A stretch of DNA of 64,000 nucleotides from Clostridium sp. TW13 (GCF_024345225.1 NZ_BROD01000001.1:2800362-2864361); one strand, 5' to 3'. Positions 25,838 to 35,466 are shown, numbered from the stretch's first letter. The notes: generated by a model from the letters alone, not told the origin. Translations and numbers: made by a program.

Positions 25838-26473
25838 CTATATATTATTTATTATCAGAACTGTAAATAGTGCCAGAAAAATAAATGGTGTAAATGCGAG
25901 TTCTTTATTTTTATTAGCTCGGCTTTTAATTATCAAGAATATACTAATACAAAAAACAAATACACTTGATAATACTAATATGCTCATTAATCCTTGAAAC
26001 CCTAAAACAAAACCAAGTATCCCTAAAAGTTCAGCATCTCCCATTCCTAGCGCTCCCTTAGTTACCTTGGACATAATAAATAATATAAGAAAAGTCACTC
26101 CCCCTGTAATAATTGCATTGCTTAGTTTAACACCATGATCAATCACTAAGGAGGATACTGCTGTTATAATCAATAATAATAATAACTTATTTTCCACATA
26201 CTTAGTAAAGTAATCTATTATAGCAATCCTATATAACAGCAAGGACATAAAATAATATAAATAAAATATTGAATTTGCTCCTATTAATATAAATAGAGTT
26301 ACCTCTAATATAATGCAAACAGAATACATTATTATATACTTTTTTTCTTTCCAGAAACTTTTTATAAATTCAAATATATCTTCTTTTTCTCTTAGAATTA
26401 AACTATCTATTATAATATTTAGAACTACTGTCATTAATACAACAACAATTGTCCCTATAATAACGTTTGACAT
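25838..26473 (-). CDS. A24 family prepilin peptidase-like protein, 2
   Basis: A 211-residue membrane protein. The C-terminal half carries the A24 signature: IDYFTKYVENKLLL for the first aspartate and GMGDAELLGILGFVLGF for the GxGD. The N-terminal ~75 residues add two further hydrophobic segments and a charged loop that are absent from the shorter enzyme. Start ATG 26473-26471 has AAGGAGG 6 bases upstream; an in-frame extension to 26503 lacks one. Having two A24 enzymes in one Tad operon suggests separate substrates, for example pilin versus TadE-like pseudopilins. Confidence 0.85.
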   Translation of the reverse strand: MSNVIIGTIVVVLMTVVLNIIIDSLILREKEDIFEFIKSFWKEKKYIIMYSVCIILEVTLFILIGANSIFYLYYFMSLLLYRIAIIDYFTKYVENKLLLLLIITAVSSLVIDHGVKLSNAIITGGVTFLILFIMSKVTKGALGMGDAELLGILGFVLGFQGLMSILVLSSVFVFCISIFLIIKSRANKNKELAFTPFIFLALFTVLIINNI

Positions 26474-26489
26474 AAAATCCTCCTTAGGC

Positions 26490-27101
26490 TTATACCCCTG
26501 CAAAATTTTTAATAACTACTTGATTTCTTAACTTCATTGTCTTTGGAGTAGTAAGCAGTGGTACTTCAACCTTTACTTCATATTCAACTATTAACTTTAC
26601 TTCTCCTTTTGCACCTAATGTTATACTGCTTTTACTAAAATCAAATCCACTTGTAATTCCTAATGACTTTTTATAGTCACTACCTTTAGCTGCTTTTAAA
26701 TCATTATCAAGAAGTTTTTCAGATATCTCTGGTATAATTTTATTTGACACTTCTTGCACTCCACTAGCCAGCATACTCTTTATAAAATTCTCTACCGTAG
26801 CTTTTAGTTGTCCACCTAACCCATTTGCAGATCCATGTGCTGCTGCATCTGTAAATATTTCTTGTACTTTAGTTATGGTTTTACTCAGATCTTGATCTTT
26901 ATCTACATACTCATTTTCCTTAGTAACATCAGCAATATAAGTATATCCGTTAATAAACTTGGCAGTGTTATAAACATTTGTTTGAATTGTATCATATATA
27001 TATACAATCTTTAGAAATTGTGCCATAAACAAAACCGCAAATACAAATATTGGGACTACCAAAGCAGCCTCTATTGTTATTACACCCTTACTCTTTTTCA
27101 C
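26490..27101 (-). CDS. TadE-like pseudopilin, 2
   Basis: A 203-residue protein that starts with a type IVb-pilin-like leader, KKSKGVITIEAALVVPIFVFAVL: a basic tip, Gly before the cleavage point, and a hydrophobic helix with Glu at position +5 after Gly. The long outer part (residues about 40-203) is predicted alpha/beta with a central helix and KLLDNDL-type stretches. It should be a minor Tad pilin. GTG start behind AGGAGGAAATAAA, identical in sequence to the leaders of the two upstream lipoproteins because the 875-bp duplication ends just in front of this gene. Confidence 0.82.
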   Translation of the reverse strand: MKKSKGVITIEAALVVPIFVFAVLFMAQFLKIVYIYDTIQTNVYNTAKFINGYTYIADVTKENEYVDKDQDLSKTITKVQEIFTDAAAHGSANGLGGQLKATVENFIKSMLASGVQEVSNKIIPEISEKLLDNDLKAAKGSDYKKSLGITSGFDFSKSSITLGAKGEVKLIVEYEVKVEVPLLTTPKTMKLRNQVVIKNFAGV

Positions 27102-27256
27102 TTTATTTCCTCCTAGCTATATGCTTTCTTAAAGGTAAACTCATTGAAGCTTTCTTATTGGCCAAATTAAAAGCTGTATACTATTCTGCTTGAATCCACC
27201 TTTAAGAACATAACTATATAACTAATATAAATTAATAATAGAACTGTTTTATATAT

Positions 27257-27976
27257 CTACTCAATTGTAATTGTACAAATCAATTGACCATCCAAAATCT
27301 TAAAGTTTATCTCAGTATTTCCATAATGTTTTGTAACACCACCCTGCTCTGTAACATGCGCACTTACTTCCTTTTCTAATCCTGCTATATCAACTGTTTC
27401 TGTAGACACTAGTTTAATGAATTCTTCAAAAAGAGTTCCTTGAATCTTAAATCCTTCTTTTTCAATCTTATCTTCATTTATTTTTAACCATAAATCTACA
27501 ACTATATTTTGTGCATCAGTAGAATCCACTTTTACCTCTTTAGGTGATATAGAACATGCTCCGTAAGAATAATGTCCTTCTGTATTAACAGCATCATCAT
27601 ATTTAACAAAGGTTACACCTTTAAAATCCTTTATTTTCAAATCATTACTTTCCTCATAAACCTTAAACTGATCACCTTTTCCGGCATTAGGTTTTTCTAG
27701 TTTTTCTTTAAAAAATTCTGTTACCTTTGGTCTTAACTCTTCAAACTTCTTTATTACCTCTGGTGAAGTTAATTTCTTTGCCTTATTCTCATCATTATTG
27801 TCTTGGGGCGTATCAGTGCTTGTTGATTGTGCATTTTGATCTTTATTATCATTGCTTTGTGCTGCTCCTGTTGCTACTGCTGGAGTCTTTGTAGTATTAT
27901 CCTTACTTGATTTACATCCCATTACTCCTACTACCATACTTAATATCAATATTCCCGCTATTATCTTTCTTTTCAC
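27257..27976 (-). CDS. Tad-locus lipoprotein, copy 1
   Basis: A 239-residue exported lipoprotein with lipobox VMGC (Cys21), then a ~50-residue low-complexity linker rich in Ser, Thr, Asn and Gln, and a folded domain from about residue 68 to the end. I do not recognise the domain. It differs from the upstream copy in roughly 37 residues, concentrated in the middle (residues 100-165) and the last 15. GTG start behind AGGAGGAAATAAA. It may be a pilus-associated lipoprotein exposed on the outer face of the membrane. Confidence 0.8.
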   Translation of the reverse strand: MKRKIIAGILILSMVVGVMGCKSSKDNTTKTPAVATGAAQSNDNKDQNAQSTSTDTPQDNNDENKAKKLTSPEVIKKFEELRPKVTEFFKEKLEKPNAGKGDQFKVYEESNDLKIKDFKGVTFVKYDDAVNTEGHYSYGACSISPKEVKVDSTDAQNIVVDLWLKINEDKIEKEGFKIQGTLFEEFIKLVSTETVDIAGLEKEVSAHVTEQGGVTKHYGNTEINFKILDGQLICTITIE

Positions 27977-28131
27977 TTTATTTCCTCCTAGTTATATGCT
28001 TTCTTAAAGGTAAACTCATTGAAGCTTTCTTATTAGCTCAACTAAAAGCAGGATGCTATTTTTCTTGAATTTACCTTTAAGAACATAACTATATAACTAA
28101 TATCATTTAATAATATAACCGTTATATATAT

Positions 28132-28851
28132 CTACTCAATTGTAATTGTACACATCATTTCTGAATCCATTATCCTAAAGTTTATTTCAGTATTGCCATA
28201 TTGCTTTGTAACTCCACCATCTTCTGTAACATGTGCACTTACTTCTTTCTCTAACCCTGCTATATCAACTGTATCTGTAGACACTAGTTTTATAAATTCT
28301 TCAAAAAGTGTTCCTTGAATCTTAAAGCCTTCTTTTTCAATCTTATCTTCGTCTATAACTAACCATAAATCTGTTACTATATTTGCAGCTTCTGTAGACT
28401 CCACGTCTTTCTCTTTAGCAGATATTGAATATGCTCCATAAGAATAATGCCCTTTATCCTTAACATGATCATTATATTCTACATAAGATACTCCACTAAA
28501 ATCCTTTATTTTTACATCATTACTTTTCTCATAAACCTTAAACTCGTCACCTTTCCCAACATTAGGCTTTTCTAGCTTTTCTTTTAAAAACGCTGTTACC
28601 TTTGGTCTTAACTCTTCAAACTTCTTTATTATCTCTGGTGAAGTTAATTTCTTTGCCTTATTCTCATCATTATTATCTTGGTTTGTATCAGTGCTTGTTG
28701 ATTGTGCATTTTGATCTTTATTATCATTACTTTGTGCTGCTCCTGTTGCTACTGCTGGAGTCTTTGTAGTATTATCCTTACTTGATTTACATCCCATTAC
28801 CCCTGCTACCATACTTAATATCAATATTCCTGCTATTATCTTTCTTTTCAC
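28132..28851 (-). CDS. Tad-locus lipoprotein, copy 2
   Basis: Tandem paralogue of the preceding entry with the same length, lipobox (VMGC, Cys21) and linker. The first 70 residues of the two are almost identical, whereas the folded domain differs in charge pattern (for example KDKGHYSYGAYSIS against NTEGHYSYGACSIS). GTG start at 28851-28849. It directly follows the TadG-like gene with a 12-base gap, so it should be translated from the same mRNA. Confidence 0.8.
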   Translation of the reverse strand: MKRKIIAGILILSMVAGVMGCKSSKDNTTKTPAVATGAAQSNDNKDQNAQSTSTDTNQDNNDENKAKKLTSPEIIKKFEELRPKVTAFLKEKLEKPNVGKGDEFKVYEKSNDVKIKDFSGVSYVEYNDHVKDKGHYSYGAYSISAKEKDVESTEAANIVTDLWLVIDEDKIEKEGFKIQGTLFEEFIKLVSTDTVDIAGLEKEVSAHVTEDGGVTKQYGNTEINFRIMDSEMMCTITIE

Positions 28852-28862
28852 TTTATTTCCTC

Positions 28863-31412
28863 CTAGTTATATGCTTTCTTAAAGGTAAACTCATTAAACT
28901 TATTGATCTTTCCCTTTCCCGAGAAAGTCTGAGTATTAAATAATATATTTACCTTTGAGTTATTTACATCTACTTTTAATGAAGTATCATAATCTTGGAA
29001 TTTTCCTTTTAAATCTTCATTGGCTGTTATTAAATCTTGACACCTATCTATTAACTTTGATGAATCTGTTATTAAAAGCTTAAATCTTATATAATCTGTA
29101 TAGTAAAGCTTAATTCTCCCCAAAGCTTGTTTAGCTTCATAATCTTGATCATTATATACTGATTTTTCTTCAGTCTTTTCTATATGCTTTTGCATACTAC
29201 TTATATTGGATTGCAAAGTTGATCCTTGATGTGAATTCTTACAATCATCTTCATTCAAACCAAATTTCGTACACCATTGTTCAAAATCAGTCTTTATTAA
29301 AGGCACCTTATACCCATTATATAAATCAATAAGGTCACACCTAGTTTCCAAAAGCACCCATACAGTCATTATCATATACTTTATTATTGTTTTTGGTAGA
29401 TGAGTTAGCGCAGCTATAGCAAGTGAAACTACATCTATAAATTTTCTTAACGACTCTTGATAAGTCATCAAACTTATAAAATTCAATGCGCCTCTTATTA
29501 TAAACAGATCATCTTCCATAGTTGTTTTAGATTTTTGGTCATCATATTTTCCTGATATTATGGCTTCTATCTCATACTTAAGTTTATTTTTTGTGCACTT
29601 TGTTAGTTCTGGAATTCTTTTTCCCTTAGGTTGTACCATTTCTCTAAAATATGTCATTATATATTCTATTGAATATATCTTATCAGCTAGTTGTCCTCCT
29701 GCATCTATAAATGAGCCTACTTGATCCACACCATTTATACTAGGCATCTTAAAAAGTTGACTTGAAAAGCTTCCAGACTCTCCTTCTTCTGAAGATGTAT
29801 TTGGTAGCCCTGACTTGTCAATAGTTGCATGAGAATCATATTTATCCAATATCTCAGATAAACTTGGTTTACTATTTATTTTTTGATATAAGTCTTTAAT
29901 CTTCTGAAAAAAGGTTTCATATTCCTCATTAGACTGACATTTTAATTTAGAGGTTTCCACAACTGATATTCCATCAACTGTGTCCATCTGCTTCATAGGT
30001 GTCAAAACATATTCACCTATTTTACTGTTCTTTCTTAATTCATCACTATTACACACCTTCATAATCAAGGTATCTATTAACACATTAGCTGGTGAGTCTA
30101 AATCTATTACACTATCCATGGTTCTAAATACATCATCAGTAGTGTGCTTTTCTGCCCATTCATTTGCTTTTCTCGATGCCTTATTCATCTCTGAATCGTA
30201 TTTATCAAGAGTGCTTATTATTGAAGTAATTTTAGTTATCACATTCTGCAATTCAGATTGTATTGTTGTGGAATCATCTAATATCTTCATATACTCCTTA
30301 TAGGTGCTGTCAGCCATATCGCGCACTTGACATTGATCTCTAACAGCAAGAGCATTATATTTTTGCATCAACTGAATATATACAGTTTTATGTGATACTA
30401 TATCATCTACTCCTTTTTTGTCTTTTTCAATTTCTTTTTTTAAATCAGTTAATTCTTGTTTGAAAGAACTCATTGGCTCCAAATATCCTAAGTTTCCAAA
30501 ACGTTGATTTAATAAAGACAATAAGGTATTCAAATTGTTAGCACGCTTTAATTTCTTTTTATTTTCATGTTTGTCATCGTCTTTATCGCTATGCTTCTCT
30601 GCTTCTTTTGTGATATATTTTTCATACATTTCCAATATCATTTTTGTGTATAAATAAGAATATACCTTTTCCATATACACTGTGTTGTTATATGACTTAA
30701 CATTATTTATACAGCCAAATATAGGACCATTGTTCTTATATATTGCTAACAAAGCTGTCTGAGGCATTAATGGTATATACCCCATGCTCTTAGAATTATT
30801 ATTCTTGTTCAAAACACTATATTTATTGTTTTTTGCTAACTCCACCACAGCTGTTATAGCATTTTCCTGTGCCTTTCTCATTTCTGCAATAGATTCATCT
30901 AAATCTTTCTTTTCCTTACTTTTCTCTAGTGCCTGTATATCATCTGTATCTTTTGCTACATCCTTATAATTTAAAATTTGTTTCAACTGATTATATACTG
31001 ATAATGCTAAATTCTCGGTACCCTGATACTTCATAGAATAAATCATTTGCCGAAGCATTATCTTATCATCCACAAAGGGGCTATCCCCAGCGGTTACATT
31101 TATGTTATCTGGAGGTAAATCAATCTTAAATAAATTATTAGTAGTCTCTCCATATTGAACATTCTCTTGCATAATCTTTTTTACAGTTTGCGTTATATCT
31201 GAACCATTCTTAAAAGTCATCATACCATAATCTTTAAACAAATCTTTTTGATAACTAGACAACCCTGATGTAATTCCTGCATCTGTTGCAACTATTAACT
31301 GGTTCTTGGTACTATTGATTCTTGTCACATCGATTAGTGTGCAAAAGAAAGCTATTAGCATACCGTAAATAAGAGCTAAAAATACAGTTATAACCCCCTT
31401 TCCATTCTTCAA
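28863..31412 (-). CDS. DUF5702 / TadG-like pilus-associated protein
   Basis: An 849-residue protein. The N-terminus (KNGKGVITVFLALIYGMLIAFFCTLIDVTRI) is a pilin-like leader and membrane helix typical of TadF/TadG proteins. Downstream the sequence matches the DUF5702 type (DAGITSGLSSYQKDLFKDYGMM), then a long helical and charged region to the C-terminus with several coiled-coil-like stretches and a possible second hydrophobic segment near residues 670-695. Start is TTG at 31412-31410 behind GGAGGGC; it overlaps the TadE stop by TTGA. It probably forms a surface component of the Tad machine. The end of this gene was copied into the 875-bp repeats. Confidence 0.78.
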   Translation of the reverse strand: MKNGKGVITVFLALIYGMLIAFFCTLIDVTRINSTKNQLIVATDAGITSGLSSYQKDLFKDYGMMTFKNGSDITQTVKKIMQENVQYGETTNNLFKIDLPPDNINVTAGDSPFVDDKIMLRQMIYSMKYQGTENLALSVYNQLKQILNYKDVAKDTDDIQALEKSKEKKDLDESIAEMRKAQENAITAVVELAKNNKYSVLNKNNNSKSMGYIPLMPQTALLAIYKNNGPIFGCINNVKSYNNTVYMEKVYSYLYTKMILEMYEKYITKEAEKHSDKDDDKHENKKKLKRANNLNTLLSLLNQRFGNLGYLEPMSSFKQELTDLKKEIEKDKKGVDDIVSHKTVYIQLMQKYNALAVRDQCQVRDMADSTYKEYMKILDDSTTIQSELQNVITKITSIISTLDKYDSEMNKASRKANEWAEKHTTDDVFRTMDSVIDLDSPANVLIDTLIMKVCNSDELRKNSKIGEYVLTPMKQMDTVDGISVVETSKLKCQSNEEYETFFQKIKDLYQKINSKPSLSEILDKYDSHATIDKSGLPNTSSEEGESGSFSSQLFKMPSINGVDQVGSFIDAGGQLADKIYSIEYIMTYFREMVQPKGKRIPELTKCTKNKLKYEIEAIISGKYDDQKSKTTMEDDLFIIRGALNFISLMTYQESLRKFIDVVSLAIAALTHLPKTIIKYMIMTVWVLLETRCDLIDLYNGYKVPLIKTDFEQWCTKFGLNEDDCKNSHQGSTLQSNISSMQKHIEKTEEKSVYNDQDYEAKQALGRIKLYYTDYIRFKLLITDSSKLIDRCQDLITANEDLKGKFQDYDTSLKVDVNNSKVNILFNTQTFSGKGKINKFNEFTFKKAYN

Positions 31413-32017
31413 TTTGTTTGCCCTCCTTTACTTAATGAACTTTTCACCTTATCCAAAATACCCTTAGCCTTATCCTTGGCTCTTCCTAATAATTTTGCTG
31501 TATAAGCGATTGTCCTCATATTAGCCTCATTATTAGAAAGATTTACAACCTTAGTATTGGAATCATGAACCATGCCATCTTTAGTCATTCCAAAAAATTT
31601 AAACAAACCCGATAAGGGCAACTTATACGTACAGTTTGTTTTTATAGTCATTTGTTCTCCTACAACATATGGAAATACTGAAACATCAGAACTAAAATCC
31701 ACCTTCATTGGTATACCTGAATCAACTTTATCTTTTAATTTTGTTTTTACTATTGCAACCTTTTTATCTGTAGAAAATGCTGTTGCAAAAGCTTCTGCAA
31801 TAATGCTATTTTTACCACTCTTAATCGTATCAAAGTCACTTCCTCGGCTGTACCACTGAGCTGTAACCTGTGCCACCACATGATCTACACTTAGTGCCAC
31901 ATACACTCTGCTATATATAAACAAAAATGTGAAGATCATTATGAAAACAACGTACATAACAAGCGGCATTATTAATGCCGCCTCAATTGTTAATACCCCC
32001 TTATTTTTGTGTAGCAT
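31409..32017 (-). CDS. TadE-like pseudopilin, 1
   Basis: A 202-residue protein beginning with MLHKNKGVLTIEAALIMPLVMYVVFI, the TadE leader (Gly, then T-I-E-A-A-L and a hydrophobic helix). The rest is a small outer domain with a basic C-terminus. Its ATG touches the stop codon of the Flp pilin gene, and its stop overlaps the next start, so the three are tightly coupled. It should assemble with Flp and the TadG-like protein in the Tad pilus. Confidence 0.85.
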   Translation of the reverse strand: MLHKNKGVLTIEAALIMPLVMYVVFIMIFTFLFIYSRVYVALSVDHVVAQVTAQWYSRGSDFDTIKSGKNSIIAEAFATAFSTDKKVAIVKTKLKDKVDSGIPMKVDFSSDVSVFPYVVGEQMTIKTNCTYKLPLSGLFKFFGMTKDGMVHDSNTKVVNLSNNEANMRTIAYTAKLLGRAKDKAKGILDKVKSSLSKGGQTN

Positions 32018-32191
32018 TTAGCCTATTACACTGTTAGCAGAATTATTTATTTTTGTGAAAATTTTAGTAAGAAGCGCTCCTATTTGTTGCTTAAACACTA
32101 ATACTAATCCAATTAAAATTACAAGAATCAATACAATTTCAATAGTTGCTACCCCTTCTTCTTCCTTGAAAAACCTTTTTGTAATCTCCAT
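32018..32191 (-). CDS. flp: Flp-family type IVb pilin
   Basis: A 57-residue protein, too short for many ORF cut-offs, found by translating the gap between the TadC and TadE genes. It reads MEITKRFFKEEEGVATIEIV followed by a leucine/isoleucine/valine-rich helix and the tail KINNSANSVIG. The EEEG / VATIE pattern is the Flp prepilin cleavage site with Glu at +5. GGAGGAGTTAGA precedes the ATG. It would be the major subunit of the pilus, cleaved by one of the two A24 peptidases. Confidence 0.85.
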   Translation of the reverse strand: MEITKRFFKEEEGVATIEIVLILVILIGLVLVFKQQIGALLTKIFTKINNSANSVIG

Positions 32192-32224
32192 TCTAACTCC
32201 TCCATTCTATTTTTATTTTATATT

Positions 32225-33097
32225 TTATAATGCAAATAATTGCATCATTGCAGGTACTAATACAACTAAGAAAACAGCTGCTAGCATCAACATCATTGGA
32301 AATAAAAGCTTTGTTGATGCCTCTTCTCCCTTCTGTTTAGCCATTTGTTTTCTTTCCTCCCAACATTCATCTGATAATTGCTGCAGCATAAAAACCATAC
32401 TGTCTGATCCTCTGCTTATATTTTGAAGCACAATTGATGTAAATTTGCTTACCTCTGGAATCTTACATCTTTTGGATAAATCATTTAAGCATTTACTCTT
32501 AGGTATATTTGAACTCATATCATTATATGTTTTTGTCAATTCCTTTATTAAAATTGTAGGTTCACCCTTAATATCTTTTAATATAGTCCACCAAGCTCTT
32601 TCTAGGGTTAAACCTGCATTTACCAATAAAACTAATTTAGTTAAAAATTCAGGGAAATCATATCTAATTGCTTTACTTCTCTTCTTAAAATTCTCTTCTT
32701 CAATGGAATCAGTTAAAATATATGCTCCTACAGCAACTACAGGTCCTGCAATAAGGAAAATAACATTAAATTCACCACTAGCAAGCATTAAGAAATAAAC
32801 CGCATTTATAGCAATAATGGCTAATGTTAATTTGTAAGCTACATGCCATCTGAATTTTTCTTGTACCTCTAGTCCATACATTGAAAACATTTTTTCATAT
32901 ATCGCTCTACTTCTATTCTTGAATTTTTCTAATCCAAACCTATCTATTATTAAAAGTCCAATTATTCTAACTTCCCTTAACGGGTATTCTTTTTTATTCA
33001 TATTGCTTACTTCAGTTGCATAGCTTGTATTCCTTTTAGCTAATAAATATAACACTGCTGTAATTGCAATTGTAATTAACAAAGGTATTCCTATCAT
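32225..33097 (-). CDS. tadC: TadC-like inner-membrane platform protein
   Basis: A 290-residue protein of the type II secretion F family. It has an N-terminal membrane helix (IGIPLLITIAITAVLYLLAK) and a cytoplasmic helical domain with the T2SF motif (FPEFLTKLVLLVNAGLTLERAW and RGSDSMVFMLQQLSDECW). Two terminal membrane segments (LLFPMMLMLAAVFLVVLVPAMMQ) complete it. It should form the platform with TadB under the TadA ATPase. It starts behind GAGGTG. Confidence 0.87.
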   Translation of the reverse strand: MIGIPLLITIAITAVLYLLAKRNTSYATEVSNMNKKEYPLREVRIIGLLIIDRFGLEKFKNRSRAIYEKMFSMYGLEVQEKFRWHVAYKLTLAIIAINAVYFLMLASGEFNVIFLIAGPVVAVGAYILTDSIEEENFKKRSKAIRYDFPEFLTKLVLLVNAGLTLERAWWTILKDIKGEPTILIKELTKTYNDMSSNIPKSKCLNDLSKRCKIPEVSKFTSIVLQNISRGSDSMVFMLQQLSDECWEERKQMAKQKGEEASTKLLFPMMLMLAAVFLVVLVPAMMQLFAL

Positions 33098-33256
33098 ACT
33101 TACACCTCTATATTTTTTATTTCTCTTTCAAAACATAATTGTGATTACTATTCATCAAGTCAGCCATTTGCATCTATATTGACTATTTTTACTCATTCAC
33201 TATAAAACGTTGGCTTATCAATTTATGAACTTATGCCCTCATACTTGTTATTTTTA

Positions 33257-34201
33257 TCAAACCTCTATATTGGTTATCTTTCTTCCCCATAATGTAGATA
33301 TTAATATAATTACTAAAGCCCCTGTGGAAATAAGTCTGCCTTGTATAGTGTAAAGTGGTTCCAAAAAATCTGGGGAAGATATTCTTATAAACAAAACTAT
33401 AGCAAATGGTATTATAGTTAAGATATTAGACTCAAATTTCTTACCTGAAATCAAGGTCTCTATATCTTGCTTAATGCTTATTTTCTCACCAATAATATTA
33501 GATGTAATTTCTGTTACACTCTTTAAATTACCACCTGTAGATTTGCAAGCACCAAATACACTTGAAAAGGTTACTACATCCTCCAAACCACTTCTTGTTG
33601 CAAAATCATCTAAAGCTTCTTCAATGGTTTGATTTATCTTTATCCTTCTATTTATATAAGTGAGTTCCTGTAGTATGTAGTCTTCCTTTCCAAAGTCAAA
33701 AATAGTTTTCAAATCATCATATGCATCAACAAAGGCATTTTCTACTGATTTTCCTGCACTAAGAGAGGATGATATTATATACAAAGCCTCTTTGAACTGT
33801 AGCAACAACTTTTGCTTTCTTTTGGAAATAATATTTTTTTTCTTAATTTTGTAGTATCCTATACCTATTAATGAAACGATACCTGCCCAAATAACGCTGT
33901 TATAAAAAATATATGAACATATAAAAACTACTCCCATTGCTATAAGTGACCACTTTACCTTCTCTATTAATGTCATTTCATAGCAATTGTAATTTATAAG
34001 TCCCTCTTTATTTACTGCTTGTTCAGCGTCCTTCTTAATTTTTGTGATAGTTTTTCTTTTAACAGCTACTGTGTTCTCACCTACTGCTCCATCATCTATT
34101 TCCTCATAATCTTTTCTGCTATTTACTATAATCAAAACAATTGCCACTATAGTTGCTGCTACTATCACACCCATGACTACCATAATTAACATAAAATTCA
34201 T
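33257..34201 (-). CDS. tadB: TadB-like inner-membrane platform protein
   Basis: A type II secretion F family protein of about 314 residues. It has an N-terminal membrane helix, a further hydrophobic pair near residues 90-120, the T2SF cytoplasmic domain (FKEALYIISSSLSAGKSVENAF and LEDVVTFSSVFGACKSTGGNLK) and C-terminal membrane segments. I take the ATG at 34201-34199, behind GAGGGGG at a rather long spacing of 12 bases; an in-frame ATG at 34222 would overlap TadA by 14 bases and lacks a binding site. The two F-type proteins are the usual TadB/TadC pair. The 159 bases to TadC contain no gene. Confidence 0.85.
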   Translation of the reverse strand: MNFMLIMVVMGVIVAATIVAIVLIIVNSRKDYEEIDDGAVGENTVAVKRKTITKIKKDAEQAVNKEGLINYNCYEMTLIEKVKWSLIAMGVVFICSYIFYNSVIWAGIVSLIGIGYYKIKKKNIISKRKQKLLLQFKEALYIISSSLSAGKSVENAFVDAYDDLKTIFDFGKEDYILQELTYINRRIKINQTIEEALDDFATRSGLEDVVTFSSVFGACKSTGGNLKSVTEITSNIIGEKISIKQDIETLISGKKFESNILTIIPFAIVLFIRISSPDFLEPLYTIQGRLISTGALVIILISTLWGRKITNIEV

Positions 34202-34208
34202 CTTTAAT

Positions 34209-35453
34209 CTATTCCCCCTCATAAATTCCAGAAACTTTCAACTTAGCAACACTATGAAACTTATTATCTGTTCTTACCAACCTTGAGATTACTTTCTTAT
34301 CTGTGGACCCTTCCTCTTCAACTAACTCATATATCTTGTTTAGAATAATCTCCCCATCTTTTATTCCAAGGACTTCACTTATATCTAATACTTTTCTAGA
34401 TCTATCTCTAAGTCTGCCTAAATGGATTATTATATCTACAGCTGAAGAAATTTGCTTTCTTATAGCTGCAATAGGGAAATCCACTCCAGTAAGCACCATA
34501 GTTTCTAGTCTTGATAACATATCTATAGCTGAATTAGCATGTCCAGTTGATAAAGACCCATCATGCCCTGTATTCATAGCTTGCAACATATCTAAAGCTT
34601 CTGCCCCTCTGACCTCACCAACAATTATTCTATCTGGTCTCATTCTAAGAGAACTTTTTATTAAATCCCTTATGCTAATTTGCCCTTTACCCTCTGTGTT
34701 TTTATTTCTTGTTTCAAGTCTAACAATATTATCAATATGCTTTATTTGAAGTTCTGCTGAATCTTCTATGGTTATAATTCTTTCATCTTTAGGAATATAA
34801 TCAGACAATGCATTTAAAAATGTAGTTTTTCCTGAACCTGTTCCCCCACTAATAAATATATTGTATTTAGCTAATACTAGCTTTCTAATAAAGCTTGCTG
34901 CCTCTTGAGATATACTTCCCATTTCTATCATTTTTTCAATAGTAAACGGCTTGTCTGGAAACTTTCTTATAGTTACAATTGGCCCATTAAGAGCTATAGG
35001 TGGTAAAACAACATTTACTCTTGAACCATCTTTTAATCTAGCATCTACTATAGGTTCACCTTCGTTAACCACTCTATTTACTGTAGAAACAATCTTTTGA
35101 ATTATATTTTCTAAAGCTTCAACGCTGTCAAAGCCTCTATTTAACTTTTCAATAACTCCATTCTTCTCAATAAAAATATCATTACAACCATTTATCATTA
35201 TTTCTGAAATTGTCTTATCTTCTATAAGTGGCTGAAGTATATCTAATCTCTTAACTGAGTTAAATGCTTTGTCTAACAATTCCTTTTTATTGCCAACACT
35301 GATTCTTATATTCTTTTCTTTTATAATTTCATTTAGTTTTGTTTTAATTACTTCCTTTATTTCTTCATCACTTAATTCCTTCTGTATATAAACCTGGCTT
35401 TGTAACAGTTCTTTAATTTCATCTACAATTTCTTGTTCTAAAACACTATCCAT
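34209..35453 (-). CDS. tadA: TadA/CpaF secretion ATPase
   Basis: A 414-residue hexameric ATPase that powers pilus assembly at the inner membrane. It has the Walker A GGTGSGKT at residues 203-210, the Asp box region IITIEDSAELQI, the Walker B-like RMRPDRIIVGEVRG and the His box LSTGHANS. The N-terminal ~75 residues form the helical domain typical of CpaF. The length is normal. It starts behind GGGGGAATTTTAAT. It lies between the FHA/TadZ genes and TadB in one operon. Confidence 0.93.
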   Translation of the reverse strand: MDSVLEQEIVDEIKELLQSQVYIQKELSDEEIKEVIKTKLNEIIKEKNIRISVGNKKELLDKAFNSVKRLDILQPLIEDKTISEIMINGCNDIFIEKNGVIEKLNRGFDSVEALENIIQKIVSTVNRVVNEGEPIVDARLKDGSRVNVVLPPIALNGPIVTIRKFPDKPFTIEKMIEMGSISQEAASFIRKLVLAKYNIFISGGTGSGKTTFLNALSDYIPKDERIITIEDSAELQIKHIDNIVRLETRNKNTEGKGQISIRDLIKSSLRMRPDRIIVGEVRGAEALDMLQAMNTGHDGSLSTGHANSAIDMLSRLETMVLTGVDFPIAAIRKQISSAVDIIIHLGRLRDRSRKVLDISEVLGIKDGEIILNKIYELVEEEGSTDKKVISRLVRTDNKFHSVAKLKVSGIYEGE

Positions 35454-35466
35454 ATTAAAATTCCCC

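Larger units (their letters stand above)
27113..28862 (-). repeat. exact-period 875-bp tandem duplication inside the Tad operon
   Basis: Two adjacent units, 27113-27987 and 27988-28862, each 875 bases long. Each holds a relic of the last codons of the TadG-like gene (FNEFTFKKAYN plus stop), a spacer and a 239-codon lipoprotein gene. The same relic recurs at the ends 27113, 27988 and 28863, all with TAG then GAGGAAATAAAGTG. The units are the same length to the base, so no net insertion or deletion has accumulated although the genes have diverged. Confidence 0.88.
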
